From BOG-224 sp963783505 (lineage in GTDB: Bacteria; Acidobacteriota; Terriglobia; Bryobacterales; Bryobacteraceae), in contig CAWAOP010000017.1 of assembly GCA_963783505.1 (NCBI GenBank), forward strand, positions 1 to 64,000: a DNA stretch of 64,000 bases, read 5' to 3'. The notes beneath the pieces were generated by a model. The model had not been told where the DNA came from. It ran no database searches and saw only the letters and a program-made list of their open reading frames with translations. How positions within the stretch are numbered: position 1 is the first letter of the stretch; each line of letters starts with the position of its first letter. Of this stretch, positions 55,945 through 64,000 are shown piece after piece. The position numbers and the translations under genes are program-made.

Positions 55945-57723
55945 ATGGCTAAGCCTTTCCGAAAGCTTCCTGCAATTGCGCTGGCCGCCTTGCTGGCCGC
56001 ATGCCTGGCGGCGTTTTTCTTCACGCGAACCGGCTCCGTCGCCCGCTCGATTTCCAAATCGTCCGAAGCCGCGCGGCCATCGCTTGTCGATCCGCGCCTT
56101 CTCGATACCGCCGGCCGTCTGGCTTCCCTGACTAATACGGCAGATGAGCAGACCTTCGCGCGCGAGGCACTGCGCCTGGCCGATCACGAACTGGACCAGG
56201 CCTTCGCGACGGCGCTTCGCGAAGCCGTGCAGCCCGTCGGGCCGCCGAACCCTAAAGTGATGCAGATCCAGGACCGGCTGGATAAGGCCGCCGCGCGCCT
56301 GGCTGCGGACCAGGCAAAAGTCGCACAACTCGCCAAGAGCGCCGGCGAAGCCGGCTCCGAACAGCTCGAATTGGCGCAGGCTCAGTTGGCGCTGGATCAG
56401 GACGAACTCGACGACGCGCGGCAGGATATAGCGCGCGAGGGCGGCGACCCGAGGGCTCGCGTGCAGCAGGAACTGCAAGCCCACGAAGCAGCGCACCAGC
56501 AAACCGCCGCGCTCCCAAAGACAGTGGCGGCGACGGCCGTCGATTCCCTGCCCACGCTGAAGGACCAGGCCGCGGCGTGGTTCGCTCTAGGCTCCCGCGA
56601 ACGGGACATTGAAGCAGCCCGTGAACAGGCCGCGGCGTACGGCGCGGAGTTGAGCCGCGAGCACGAAGCATTCGAAGCCAGTGTGAGCGGCAAACGCGAG
56701 GCAGCGGCGGCGCCGCAAACAGCCGAGGGCGGCGACGAATCCGAAGCCGAGGATACCGCGGCGGTCGTGGGTCGTCTGCGCCGGCTCTCCGACCAAACCA
56801 AGACTATGTCGGAACTCGACCGGCGGGTCGACGATACCAAACGGCTGGCCGCGAACTACGCCGGCTGGGAATCCCTGATCGAATCGCACCGCCGCGCGGC
56901 GCTGCATGGCGCGCTCGGCTCGCTGGCGATCATCCTGGGAACCGGCCTGGCGGCCCTGCTGACGGCGGCGGGAGTCCGGCGGGCGCTGGCTATCCGGTTC
57001 GACCGGCGGCGCGCGCACCAGTTGCGCATGATGGCAACTATCGCCGTGGAACTTGTCGCGGTTCTCGCGATCGCGCTGATCGTTTTCGGCCCGCCCACGC
57101 AGGTGACCACAATGATCGGCCTGGCGACGGCCGGGCTTACCGTCGTGCTGAAGGATTTCATTGTGGCCTTCTGCGGTTGGTTCGTCCTGATGGGCAAGAA
57201 CGGTATCCGCGTCGGCGATTGGGTGGAAATCGAAGGCGTGGGCGGCGAGGTAGTGGAAATCGGACTCTTGCGCACGGTGTTGCTGGAGATGGGCAACTGG
57301 ACAGCGACCGGTCACCCCACGGGCCGGCGCGTCGCTTTTGTCAACGGCTTCGCCATCGAGCGCCATTTCTTCAACTTCTCGACGGCGGGCCAGTGGTTGT
57401 GGGACGAGCTGGTAGTAGCTTTGCCGGCGAGCGGCGATCCCAATGAATGGACGCGCCGGATTGGCGAAACGGTGGAGCGCGAAACGGCCTCGGAAGCCGA
57501 AGGAGCCGAACGCGAGTGGGAGAGCGTCACGCGCCAGTACGGCGTCACGCAATTCAAAGGCAAGCCCGCCGTGAGCCTGCGACCGTCTACAGCCGGTTTC
57601 GAAGCGGTGGTCCGATACATTACCCGCGCTCCGCGCCGCGTGGAGATGAGAGCGCGGCTGTTTCAGGAAATCGTCGATATGCTGCGGCAACCGGAAACGG
57701 CGGCCAAGCCGGCGGCGGTTTGA
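55945..57723 (+). CDS. MscS-family mechanosensitive channel with large N-terminal coiled coil
   Basis: 592 residues. A signal peptide (LPAIALAALLAACLAAFFFT) is followed by ~280 residues of Ala/Glu/Gln/Asp-rich helix (AARLAADQAKVAQLAKSAGE, LAQAQLALDQDELDDARQDI), a periplasmic coiled coil. Three membrane helices come next (about 315-340, 360-385, 395-425), the last being the MscS pore region GLATAGLTVVLKDFIVAFCG, then the beta-domain GIRVGDWVEIEGVGGEVVEI and a C-terminal domain with GFEAVVRYITRAPRRVEMRA. The channel opens on membrane stretch to release solutes during osmotic down-shock. The long coiled coil resembles the extended N-terminal parts of large MscS relatives. Confidence 0.86.
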   Translation: MAKPFRKLPAIALAALLAACLAAFFFTRTGSVARSISKSSEAARPSLVDPRLLDTAGRLASLTNTADEQTFAREALRLADHELDQAFATALREAVQPVGPPNPKVMQIQDRLDKAAARLAADQAKVAQLAKSAGEAGSEQLELAQAQLALDQDELDDARQDIAREGGDPRARVQQELQAHEAAHQQTAALPKTVAATAVDSLPTLKDQAAAWFALGSRERDIEAAREQAAAYGAELSREHEAFEASVSGKREAAAAPQTAEGGDESEAEDTAAVVGRLRRLSDQTKTMSELDRRVDDTKRLAANYAGWESLIESHRRAALHGALGSLAIILGTGLAALLTAAGVRRALAIRFDRRRAHQLRMMATIAVELVAVLAIALIVFGPPTQVTTMIGLATAGLTVVLKDFIVAFCGWFVLMGKNGIRVGDWVEIEGVGGEVVEIGLLRTVLLEMGNWTATGHPTGRRVAFVNGFAIERHFFNFSTAGQWLWDELVVALPASGDPNEWTRRIGETVERETASEAEGAEREWESVTRQYGVTQFKGKPAVSLRPSTAGFEAVVRYITRAPRRVEMRARLFQEIVDMLRQPETAAKPAAV

Positions 57724-57729
57724 TCCCGG

Positions 57730-59298
57730 TTACGGCAGCATTTCCGAGAGCACGCGGCCCAAGGCGCCGGCGGGGCGCGCAACGCCAAGGATTTGCGCCA
57801 GCGTGGGCGCGACATCGTTGATGGTTACCGGCTGCGAATAGGTTCCGGCCTTGATGCCGGCTCCCAGGAAGATGAGGGGAACGTGAGCGTCGTACGCGTA
57901 CGGCGTTCCGTGCCCGGTTCCCGTATCGTCGAAGATGTAATACGGCTCCTGCACGATCACCAGGTCGCCGGAACGCGGCGGGTAATAACTGAGGGACACA
58001 GCGCGGCTTATCGAGTCCTGCTGCGCCATTCCGTTGGTCAGTTGCGTTCGAGTGAAGACGCGGGCAATGTGCGGGTAGGCCGCCGCGGCCGCCGCGGCGG
58101 CCTTCTCGACCTCCGCGCGATCCAGCTTGAATCGCTCGACGGTCTTCAGGTTAAAGTACGGCATGCCGATCGATCCCGGCAGGAGCCAATCGCCCTCGCC
58201 GAACCGGCTGTTCAAGGCGTCGGTGATCGCCTTCGCCAAGAGGGGTTCGGAAATACGCCCTCCAGGCATGCGCCGCGCTTCATTCACTTCGGGAACCGGC
58301 GCGACTCCATGGTCCGCCGTCAGCGCGATCAGATAATTCCCCGCCCCGACGCTTTGTTCGAGCCTGGCGAACAACTGGCCCAGCAACCGGTCGGTGCGAA
58401 TCGAAATGTCGCGCACGGCGGGATCGTCCGGTCCGACGGCATGGCCCACGTAATCGTTCGAGGAAAAGCTGATTGCGAGAAGATCGGTCGAGTCGCGCTG
58501 CCCAAGCCGCTCGCCCGCCAAAACCGCTTCGGCGAACTGCTCGATGATGTCGTTTCCCCACGGCGTCGATTCGACGGCTCCGCAGAAGCGAACATCCGTC
58601 CCGGCGACCATCGTGCAAAGCGCCTTGCGCGCGGGCCCGGTCGCGTCCAGAGGGAACCACGAGCGGCCCACGTACTGCTGGGCGGGATGCGCCGAGTTCA
58701 GCCGTGTTGCCCACGCAGGGAGGGAGTCCATGTAGTAATCGCTGGTGACCCAGCGGCCCGTAGCGCCGTCGAACCAGAAGGCGCCGTTGGCCATCCTGCC
58801 TCCGGGAAGAACGGCGCTGCGGTCTTTGATGGAGACGCTGATTACCTTCGAGCCTTTGCCGAACCGGATCTTCAGTTCGTCTCCGACGGTCCCCACCAGC
58901 ATTCGGCGCGGCGAGGAGCCCGGAAGCCCCGCAATTCCTCCGACGAGCTTCGAATCGGTATCGGTGACGCTGGTAACCGTTCGGCCGGTCTCGCGGTCGT
59001 ACCATTCATTGGCGACGATCCCGCTTACTGAGGGCGTGGCGCCGGTCAGGAACGTGGAGTGTCCGACGGCGGTAACCGTCGTCAACTGCACGTATCTCGC
59101 GTCCCTGAAGACAGCTCCCTGCTGAAGCAATCGCGCCAGACCCGAGTTATAGTCGTCTCGAAAGCGCAAAAGGTAGTCGTAACGGAACTGATCGATGATT
59201 ATGGCTACCACCAACTTGGGCCGCTTGGGCGGGTCCGCTGAAAACGTTGCGGAAACGGCCAGACCGATCAACACGAGGATTCGGAGAGTGCGCAGCAT
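57730..59298 (-). CDS. PafA-like exported alkaline phosphatase / phosphodiesterase
   Basis: 522 residues from the ATG at 59298 with leader MLRTLRILVLIGLAVSATFS. Alkaline-phosphatase-superfamily metal sites: KLVVAIIIDQFRYDYLLRF (first Asp), TTVTAVGHSTFLTGATPSVS (Thr nucleophile region), ISFSSNDYVGHAVGPDDPAV (Asp/His ligands), LTADHGVAPVPEV (Asp-His) and GTGHGTPYAYDAHVPLIFLG (His). The Thr-type nucleophile and single-chain layout match PafA of soil bacteria, a periplasmic, calcium-insensitive phosphomonoesterase that frees phosphate from organic esters. It converges with the MscS gene across 6 bp. Confidence 0.87.
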   Translation of the reverse strand: MLRTLRILVLIGLAVSATFSADPPKRPKLVVAIIIDQFRYDYLLRFRDDYNSGLARLLQQGAVFRDARYVQLTTVTAVGHSTFLTGATPSVSGIVANEWYDRETGRTVTSVTDTDSKLVGGIAGLPGSSPRRMLVGTVGDELKIRFGKGSKVISVSIKDRSAVLPGGRMANGAFWFDGATGRWVTSDYYMDSLPAWATRLNSAHPAQQYVGRSWFPLDATGPARKALCTMVAGTDVRFCGAVESTPWGNDIIEQFAEAVLAGERLGQRDSTDLLAISFSSNDYVGHAVGPDDPAVRDISIRTDRLLGQLFARLEQSVGAGNYLIALTADHGVAPVPEVNEARRMPGGRISEPLLAKAITDALNSRFGEGDWLLPGSIGMPYFNLKTVERFKLDRAEVEKAAAAAAAAYPHIARVFTRTQLTNGMAQQDSISRAVSLSYYPPRSGDLVIVQEPYYIFDDTGTGHGTPYAYDAHVPLIFLGAGIKAGTYSQPVTINDVAPTLAQILGVARPAGALGRVLSEMLP

Positions 59299-59473
59299 GG
59301 GGAAAGCCCAGTGTAAGAAACGATGGTGACAGTTCCATGACGGAGCAGTTAAGGAAGCGCCGCATCCACCGCCCCGCGCGGCCCGATGGTCCGGCAGGCC
59401 ATCCTGGGCGCAATCAGCGCCACGGCGGATGCCGCCGCGCGGAGTGGGCGGATGCCGCGGCATGGCTCGAAGC

Positions 59474-62400
59474 TCAGCGCGCCACGACTCCGCCCACGTT
59501 GAAGCCTTCCACTGCCATGCGCGGGGATTCGCCGCGGGTATCGGCGTGGTTAACCTCCGCGTGGATGGTCCGCCGCTCGCCGGGCATCAGGGACACGTAA
59601 TTGTCGTCGTATAGGGCCGGCAGAATGCGGTCTCCGCTCTTCTGCCGCACCACCTTCACATGCACCATCAGCGCGGGCTGGGCGGATGGATTGTGCAGGT
59701 CCGTGGTCAGCAGCCAGCGCGCTCCTTCGCGCTCGATCCTGGTAGTGGCTTCGAGATTCACCTTAGGCAAATCGCGGATGGCGCGGTAATCGTTCTCCGT
59801 GGCGCCGCGCAGGTAGAAGTTGGCCGAGACCGCCGCGCCGCCGCGGGTCAACGTGAGCCGGATGAAATGCACCGGCGTCAGGCCGGCGGGGTATTCGAGC
59901 TTGATGGGCGAGACCGTGCTGTCCTCGGCGCTATCCAGCGCGGCGGTCTTCTCCCACCTCGGCGCGCCGTCCATATTGAGAATCTCCACATGCGCGCTCA
60001 AGCCGCGAACCTCGCCGGCGCTATAATTCACCACCTCGACGGTATCGGCCGCGGCGTTCCACTGAATGTGCAGCGGCTCGGAGCCCTTCTTGGCGCCGAA
60101 GTAACCCGCGTCGGGATCGAAGAAGTAGTCGTAAGTCTGCCACAGCAGCGACGGCCACGCGCAGTGGCTCATCCAGATGAGCAGACCCAGGCGGCTCTTG
60201 CTCTGGCCCTCGAACATGCCGCGGTAGGCGTCGTAATCCACGAATTGCGCCAGCGTCACCCAATCCTCGATGTTGCCGGCGGCGCCGAAACCCTGCGTGA
60301 CGGCGGCGGGGAAAGCGCCGGTGAGGCTGAAATCGTGCATCGGCCACACGTTGTTCCGCGGCCACATGTCCGCCTCCGGCATGGTCAGGCGCAGGCTGTC
60401 CATGGTCACTACGTTGGGCGATCCCATCTCGCTGTGAAACTTGATGGGCGGGTTGGTGAAGTAGTACTTCTGCGGTTCGTTGCGATAGGGGCCGTGGCCG
60501 GTTACGACGTACGTTCCCGTGCCCGTGGTGTTATCGTCGGCCGAGCTGGGAATGTAATGCAGGCCGGGATTCAGCTCCTCGGTGAGAGCCTTCAACGCGT
60601 CGTCGAGCGCCTCGGGCGGCCGGCCTTCGTTGCGGCCGCAGTAAAGGCCCATGGAGGCGTGATTGCGGATCTTCAGCACGTAGTCGCGCGCGTTCTTGAG
60701 AAACAGGCCGTTGTCGTCGGGATTGGGGCCGTCGGAGGGATTGGCCAGCCAGAAGTCCTGCCACACCACGATGCCGTATTTGTCGCAGGCGTCGTAGAAG
60801 GCCTCGTCGCCCGTCAAGCCGACCCAGTTGCGAATCATGGTGAAGTGCTCGTCGCGCTCGTAGCGCACGGCGGCGTCGTACTCGCGCGAGCGGTAGCGCA
60901 GCATGGATTCGGAGAAGCCCCAGTTGCCGCCGCGGGCGATGAAGCGCCGGCCGTTGATCCACATCTTCAGCGAGCCGCCCTCTTCGCTATAGGTGAACTG
61001 GCGGACGCCGGCCTGGAACCGCTTCACGTCGGAGACGGCCTTATCGGCGGTGGCGAACTTCAACTCCACCGGGTACAGGTTCGGATCGCCATAACCATTG
61101 GGCCACCACAGCTTGGGGTTCGCGAGGCGCAAAGCGGGGTTGGTGGATGGGTCGAGCTTGACGGCCTTCGAGGCCGACCCGTCGAGCGTCACCGGCGTAT
61201 CGAACTCCACCGGGCCGAAGCGCACATGCAGCGCGCCCGAGACGGGCCTGGACTCCCGGTTGCGCAAAGTCGCCCGAATGGCGACATCCGCGCGCGACGT
61301 ATCGGGCAGCGCGAGCGATGTGGTCACCAGGGGATCCTCGATGGTCACCGGTCCGCTTTCGGTCAGGTACACGGCCGCCCAGATCCCGGCGTCGCGGCCG
61401 CGTATGGTGGACATCCAATCCCAGCCGGCGGCGGCGTGGAAAGTGGGATTATCGGCCCCCATCGCGCCGCCGTTCAAAGCGCGCCCATTGCCCTTTTCCT
61501 TGACGCTTCCGGGCGTGGCGGGCTTCTCGACGCGCACCGCCAGAGCGTTCTTCGCGCCGGGATGGATGAACTCCGTCACGTCGAACACGCCGCGCATAAA
61601 GGCGCCCTCGATGCGGCCGATCCTGGCGCCGTTCAGGAAGATATCGGCCTTCCAGTTGATACCGTCGAAGTTCAGCCAGACATGCTTTCCCTTGGGCGCG
61701 GGCGGAGGCGTGAATTCGTCCCGGTACCAGAAGTCGGCGTAGAAGAACGAATCCGAAATCATGAGCTGGTTGTCGCCGAAATCGGGGTTGGGGATGGCTC
61801 CGTCGTTCAGATAGCCGGCCAGTTCCGTGCCCGGCACGGTGGCGATCATCCAATCCTTGTCCTGGAAGCCCGGCTTGGAAATGCCGGCGCCCGTGGCCTT
61901 CACCAGCGAATCCCGTTGCAGCTTCCACGCGCCGCCGGCCAGATTGAGCCGGCCATCGGCTTGCGCGGCCGGCGCGGGCTTCGGTTTGGCCACCGGACCG
62001 CCGCGGCCGTAGACTTCCATCTCGCTGAGAACGTAACCTTCCGGCCGATCGGGCCTGGTCATGAGGATGCGCACGTAGCGCCCCTTGGCGGGATGCGCCA
62101 GCTTGATATCGTCGGTCAACTGCTCGGAGGCGGGTAGGGGCTGAAGGGCTGTCCACTTCGCGGCGTCGTCGGAGACCTGGATCGAGCCCGCGGCGGCGCG
62201 CCGAATCCAGTAAAGCGCCACGCGGTCGAATGCGCATGAGGCGCCCAGGTCCACGTAAACCCACTGCTCGCCCGCGCCCGCGCTCATCCACGCACTGGTG
62301 AAGTCGTAAGGTCCGCCGGCCCGCACGCGCTCGTGATGGTCGAACAGCCTGACCTCCGCCACCTGTAAAGTGGCGAGGCTGGGGGCGTCGAACTCGACGC

Positions 62401-62986
62401 GGTAGAAGCGGCTGCGCGACGGCGCGGCCAGGGGGATGGCGGGATCGAAGTTCCTGCCCGGACGGTCGGCGCCGCTGGCCGTACCCAGTTCCTTCCAGGT
62501 CTGGCCGTCGTCGGAACCCGAGACGGAGACCTTCCAGCCGGCGGGCTGCTGCTGGCCGGCCTGTCCGCGCGCGATCAGTTCGAAGCGATCCACCTCAAGC
62601 GGGCCGTCTCCGCCTTCAAGGCCGAGTTGCAGCCACGACTTTGCGCCGCGCAACGTCACCGTGGAGGTGACGTTATCGTCGAGAACGATTTCGCGCTGGC
62701 TCTTCAGCGGAACGGCGCCGTCGTTGGTGGCGAAGGAAACCCAGCGGGGCAGCGCCGTGGCCTTGATGCCGTCCGTGATGAGTTGGGCCGTGAGGTTGTA
62801 ATCGTAGCTCGTCGAATGATAGGCCGGGCGGTGCAGCGCCAGGTTGCGGTAGGTGGCGTTATCCACCGCCAGGACGGGGGAGAAGTCCTCCTTGGGGTCG
62901 CCCGGATACACGCCGATGCCGCGGGTATACTCCTGCGCGCCGGCCATCGCCAGGGCCGACAGGATAGCCGGCAGAATCCATCTCAT
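59474..62986 (-). CDS. Large secreted GH2-family glycosidase with discoidin-like domains
   Basis: 1,170 residues from the ATG at 62986 (MRWILPAILSALAMAGAQEY). Domain order: two F5/8C discoidin-like carbohydrate-binding modules (~45-215 with WVSFATNDGAVPLKSQREIV; ~225-335 with GEQWVYVDLGASCAFDRVAL and GRYVRILMTRPD); a GH2 jelly-roll (~365-520, WYRDEFTPPPAPKGKHVWLN); an Ig-like domain; the TIM barrel with acid/base YCGRNEGRPPEALDDAL and nucleophile KFHSEMGSPNV; and two C-terminal Ig-like domains. The order and motifs resemble exo-beta-glucosaminidases or beta-mannosidases. It would release terminal sugars from polysaccharides outside the cytoplasm. Divergent from the MBL-fold gene. Confidence 0.88.
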   Translation of the reverse strand: MRWILPAILSALAMAGAQEYTRGIGVYPGDPKEDFSPVLAVDNATYRNLALHRPAYHSTSYDYNLTAQLITDGIKATALPRWVSFATNDGAVPLKSQREIVLDDNVTSTVTLRGAKSWLQLGLEGGDGPLEVDRFELIARGQAGQQQPAGWKVSVSGSDDGQTWKELGTASGADRPGRNFDPAIPLAAPSRSRFYRVEFDAPSLATLQVAEVRLFDHHERVRAGGPYDFTSAWMSAGAGEQWVYVDLGASCAFDRVALYWIRRAAAGSIQVSDDAAKWTALQPLPASEQLTDDIKLAHPAKGRYVRILMTRPDRPEGYVLSEMEVYGRGGPVAKPKPAPAAQADGRLNLAGGAWKLQRDSLVKATGAGISKPGFQDKDWMIATVPGTELAGYLNDGAIPNPDFGDNQLMISDSFFYADFWYRDEFTPPPAPKGKHVWLNFDGINWKADIFLNGARIGRIEGAFMRGVFDVTEFIHPGAKNALAVRVEKPATPGSVKEKGNGRALNGGAMGADNPTFHAAAGWDWMSTIRGRDAGIWAAVYLTESGPVTIEDPLVTTSLALPDTSRADVAIRATLRNRESRPVSGALHVRFGPVEFDTPVTLDGSASKAVKLDPSTNPALRLANPKLWWPNGYGDPNLYPVELKFATADKAVSDVKRFQAGVRQFTYSEEGGSLKMWINGRRFIARGGNWGFSESMLRYRSREYDAAVRYERDEHFTMIRNWVGLTGDEAFYDACDKYGIVVWQDFWLANPSDGPNPDDNGLFLKNARDYVLKIRNHASMGLYCGRNEGRPPEALDDALKALTEELNPGLHYIPSSADDNTTGTGTYVVTGHGPYRNEPQKYYFTNPPIKFHSEMGSPNVVTMDSLRLTMPEADMWPRNNVWPMHDFSLTGAFPAAVTQGFGAAGNIEDWVTLAQFVDYDAYRGMFEGQSKSRLGLLIWMSHCAWPSLLWQTYDYFFDPDAGYFGAKKGSEPLHIQWNAAADTVEVVNYSAGEVRGLSAHVEILNMDGAPRWEKTAALDSAEDSTVSPIKLEYPAGLTPVHFIRLTLTRGGAAVSANFYLRGATENDYRAIRDLPKVNLEATTRIEREGARWLLTTDLHNPSAQPALMVHVKVVRQKSGDRILPALYDDNYVSLMPGERRTIHAEVNHADTRGESPRMAVEGFNVGGVVAR

Positions 62987-63014
62987 AATTGCGCCTCTTC
63001 GCGGTGAGACCATT

Positions 63015-63020
63015 TATAAT
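63015..63020 (+). promoter_or_regulatory. Likely -10 box (TATAAT) of the MBL-fold gene
   Basis: An exact tataat lies 28 bp before the ATG at 63049. No good -35 box is seen at the usual distance. It falls in the 62-bp gap between divergent start codons. Confidence 0.4.
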
Positions 63021-63048
63021 CTCACGCGGAGGCGTTCACGGCATCCGT

Positions 63049-64000
63049 ATGAAGATCCGCAACGCTGTTTTGTGCCTGGCGGCGCTGGTTGGACCGGCGC
63101 GGGCGGGCACGACGCTCGAAACCACGGTGATCGACGTGGAAGGCGGCAAGGCCGTGCTGACTGTGTCGCCGTCGGGCGAGTCCTTGCTGTTCGACGAAGG
63201 CTGGCCGGGATTCGGCGGCCGGGACGTCAACCGCATCGTGGAAGCGGCCAGGGCCGCGGGGCTGAAGCAGATCGACTACCTGGTCATCTCGCACTATGAC
63301 GTGGATCACCTGGGTGACTTGACGGCCCTCGCCGCGGCCTTCCCCATCAAGAGCGTCGTGGATAACGGATCGCTGCAGTCTTCGGGCAAGGGCGTCGAAG
63401 TCCGATACAAGGCCTTCGCCGCGGCGCGCGATGCGATGCCCCACATGACCGTCAAGCCGGGAGACAAGATCCCCATCCAGGGAATGGATGTCACCGTGGC
63501 GCAAGCGGGCGGCAAAGGCATCGAAGCCGCGCTGCCCGGCGCCGGAGCCCCCAATCCGGCCTGCGCCGCAACGCCCCGGAAGCCCGAGATCGCCGACGAC
63601 AAGGAAGACAACATGTCCATCGGACTGCTGTTCACGCTGGGCAAGTTCCACATGCTCGACCTGGCGGATCTGGAGGCCTATTACCAATACAAACTGGCGT
63701 GCCCCAACAACCTGATCGGGAATGTGGACGTGTACCAGGTGAGCGTGCACGGCCAGGAGAAAGGCATGTCCGGCGTGCTCGAACAGGCCATTCACGGGCG
63801 AGTAGCCATCATGGCCAACGGCCCGCGGAAGGGCGGCGACACGGCGAGCTTCCCGGTCCTTCGCGGCGCTGTCGAAGACATATGGCAGGTCCATCGCTCG
63901 ATCAATCCCGGCGCGGACAATTCTCCCGACGATTATGTCGCCAACCTCGAGGCGGCCTGCCAGGGCAAGTGGCTGCACTTGTCGGCCGGGACGGACGGGA
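63049..64000 (+). CDS. Exported MBL-fold hydrolase (ComEC/Rec2-type site), cut by window edge
   Basis: 317 residues visible. Leader MKIRNAVLCLAALVGPARAG, then the metallo-beta-lactamase fold: ETTVIDVEGGKAVLTVSPSG, LLFDEGWPGFGGRDVNRIVE and the metal motif ISHYDVDHLGDLTAL. The HxDxDH form of the motif is that of ComEC/Rec2-like MBL domains rather than the HxHxDH of lactamases. Further ligands may be in HMLDLADLE and SVHGQEKG. Function outside DNA uptake is common for such free-standing exported members; here phosphodiester or similar hydrolysis is only a guess. The 3' end lies beyond the window. Confidence 0.8.
   Translation, partial: MKIRNAVLCLAALVGPARAGTTLETTVIDVEGGKAVLTVSPSGESLLFDEGWPGFGGRDVNRIVEAARAAGLKQIDYLVISHYDVDHLGDLTALAAAFPIKSVVDNGSLQSSGKGVEVRYKAFAAARDAMPHMTVKPGDKIPIQGMDVTVAQAGGKGIEAALPGAGAPNPACAATPRKPEIADDKEDNMSIGLLFTLGKFHMLDLADLEAYYQYKLACPNNLIGNVDVYQVSVHGQEKGMSGVLEQAIHGRVAIMANGPRKGGDTASFPVLRGAVEDIWQVHRSINPGADNSPDDYVANLEAACQGKWLHLSAGTDG

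Noticed and set aside
63049..64000. Loss of a metal-ligand His in the MBL-fold protein
   Set aside because: HxDxDH is, to my knowledge, the normal form in ComEC/Rec2-like MBL domains, so it is not an anomaly.

Overview
The window reads as a high-GC chromosome segment of a soil-type Acidobacteriota, most like the Solibacter/Bryobacter group. This is inferred from the gene mix: many secreted PQQ-type beta-propellers, a very long TonB-dependent receptor with a carboxypeptidase-regulatory domain, several enterochelin-esterase-like secreted hydrolases, DUF5060/DUF4038 glycosidase-like proteins, GH127 and GH2 enzymes, enolase-superfamily dehydratases and a PEP-CTERM protein. No rRNA, tRNA, CRISPR array or transposase gene was seen.

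Layout. 1-6323: secreted beta-propellers plus three toxin-less antitoxin-like genes (3744-4810). 6428-9455: a four-gene, translationally coupled operon of a beta-propeller and three iron-sulfur proteins, apparently a periplasm/membrane electron-transfer chain. 9702-12834: TonB receptor, facing a fifth propeller. 14428-22352: DEAD-box helicase, two secreted esterases, a tryptophanase-like PLP enzyme, a zinc-type dehydrogenase and an esterase remnant. 22472-30184: two DUF5060/DUF4038 proteins, two enolase-superfamily genes and a bicupin, separated by four copies of a ~125-bp inverted-repeat element. 30357-37312: a complete gene set for a type I Zorya anti-phage system (zorA-zorB-zorC-zorD, minus strand). 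37694-42328: sn-glycerol-1-phosphate dehydrogenase, HAD phosphatase, GRP-type sugar permease, enolase-superfamily dehydratase. 42910-54295: PEP-CTERM protein, aldo/keto reductase, two esterases, GH127, a HELGH protein, ABC-F ATPase. 54395-64000: small charged protein, second aldo/keto reductase, MscS-type channel, PafA-like phosphatase, large GH2 enzyme, MBL-fold protein.

The sugar genes fit together as plant or microbial polysaccharide use: outer-membrane uptake (TonB receptor), deacylation (esterases), arabinofuranosidase and GH2 cleavage, sugar import, and acid-sugar dehydration. The standout is the Zorya system: a MotA/MotB-like motor pair (ZorA with a long cytoplasmic tail, ZorB with a peptidoglycan-binding domain) followed by the EH-signature protein ZorC and the SNF2 helicase ZorD, all linked by overlapping start/stop codons. 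zorD carries several frame breaks in its first third.

Frame breaks occur in about a dozen genes here, often at G or C runs, so much of the apparent damage may be indel error in the assembly. I give whole-gene spans and say where the frame is lost. The intergenic regions are rich in several families of short inverted-repeat elements, described separately.
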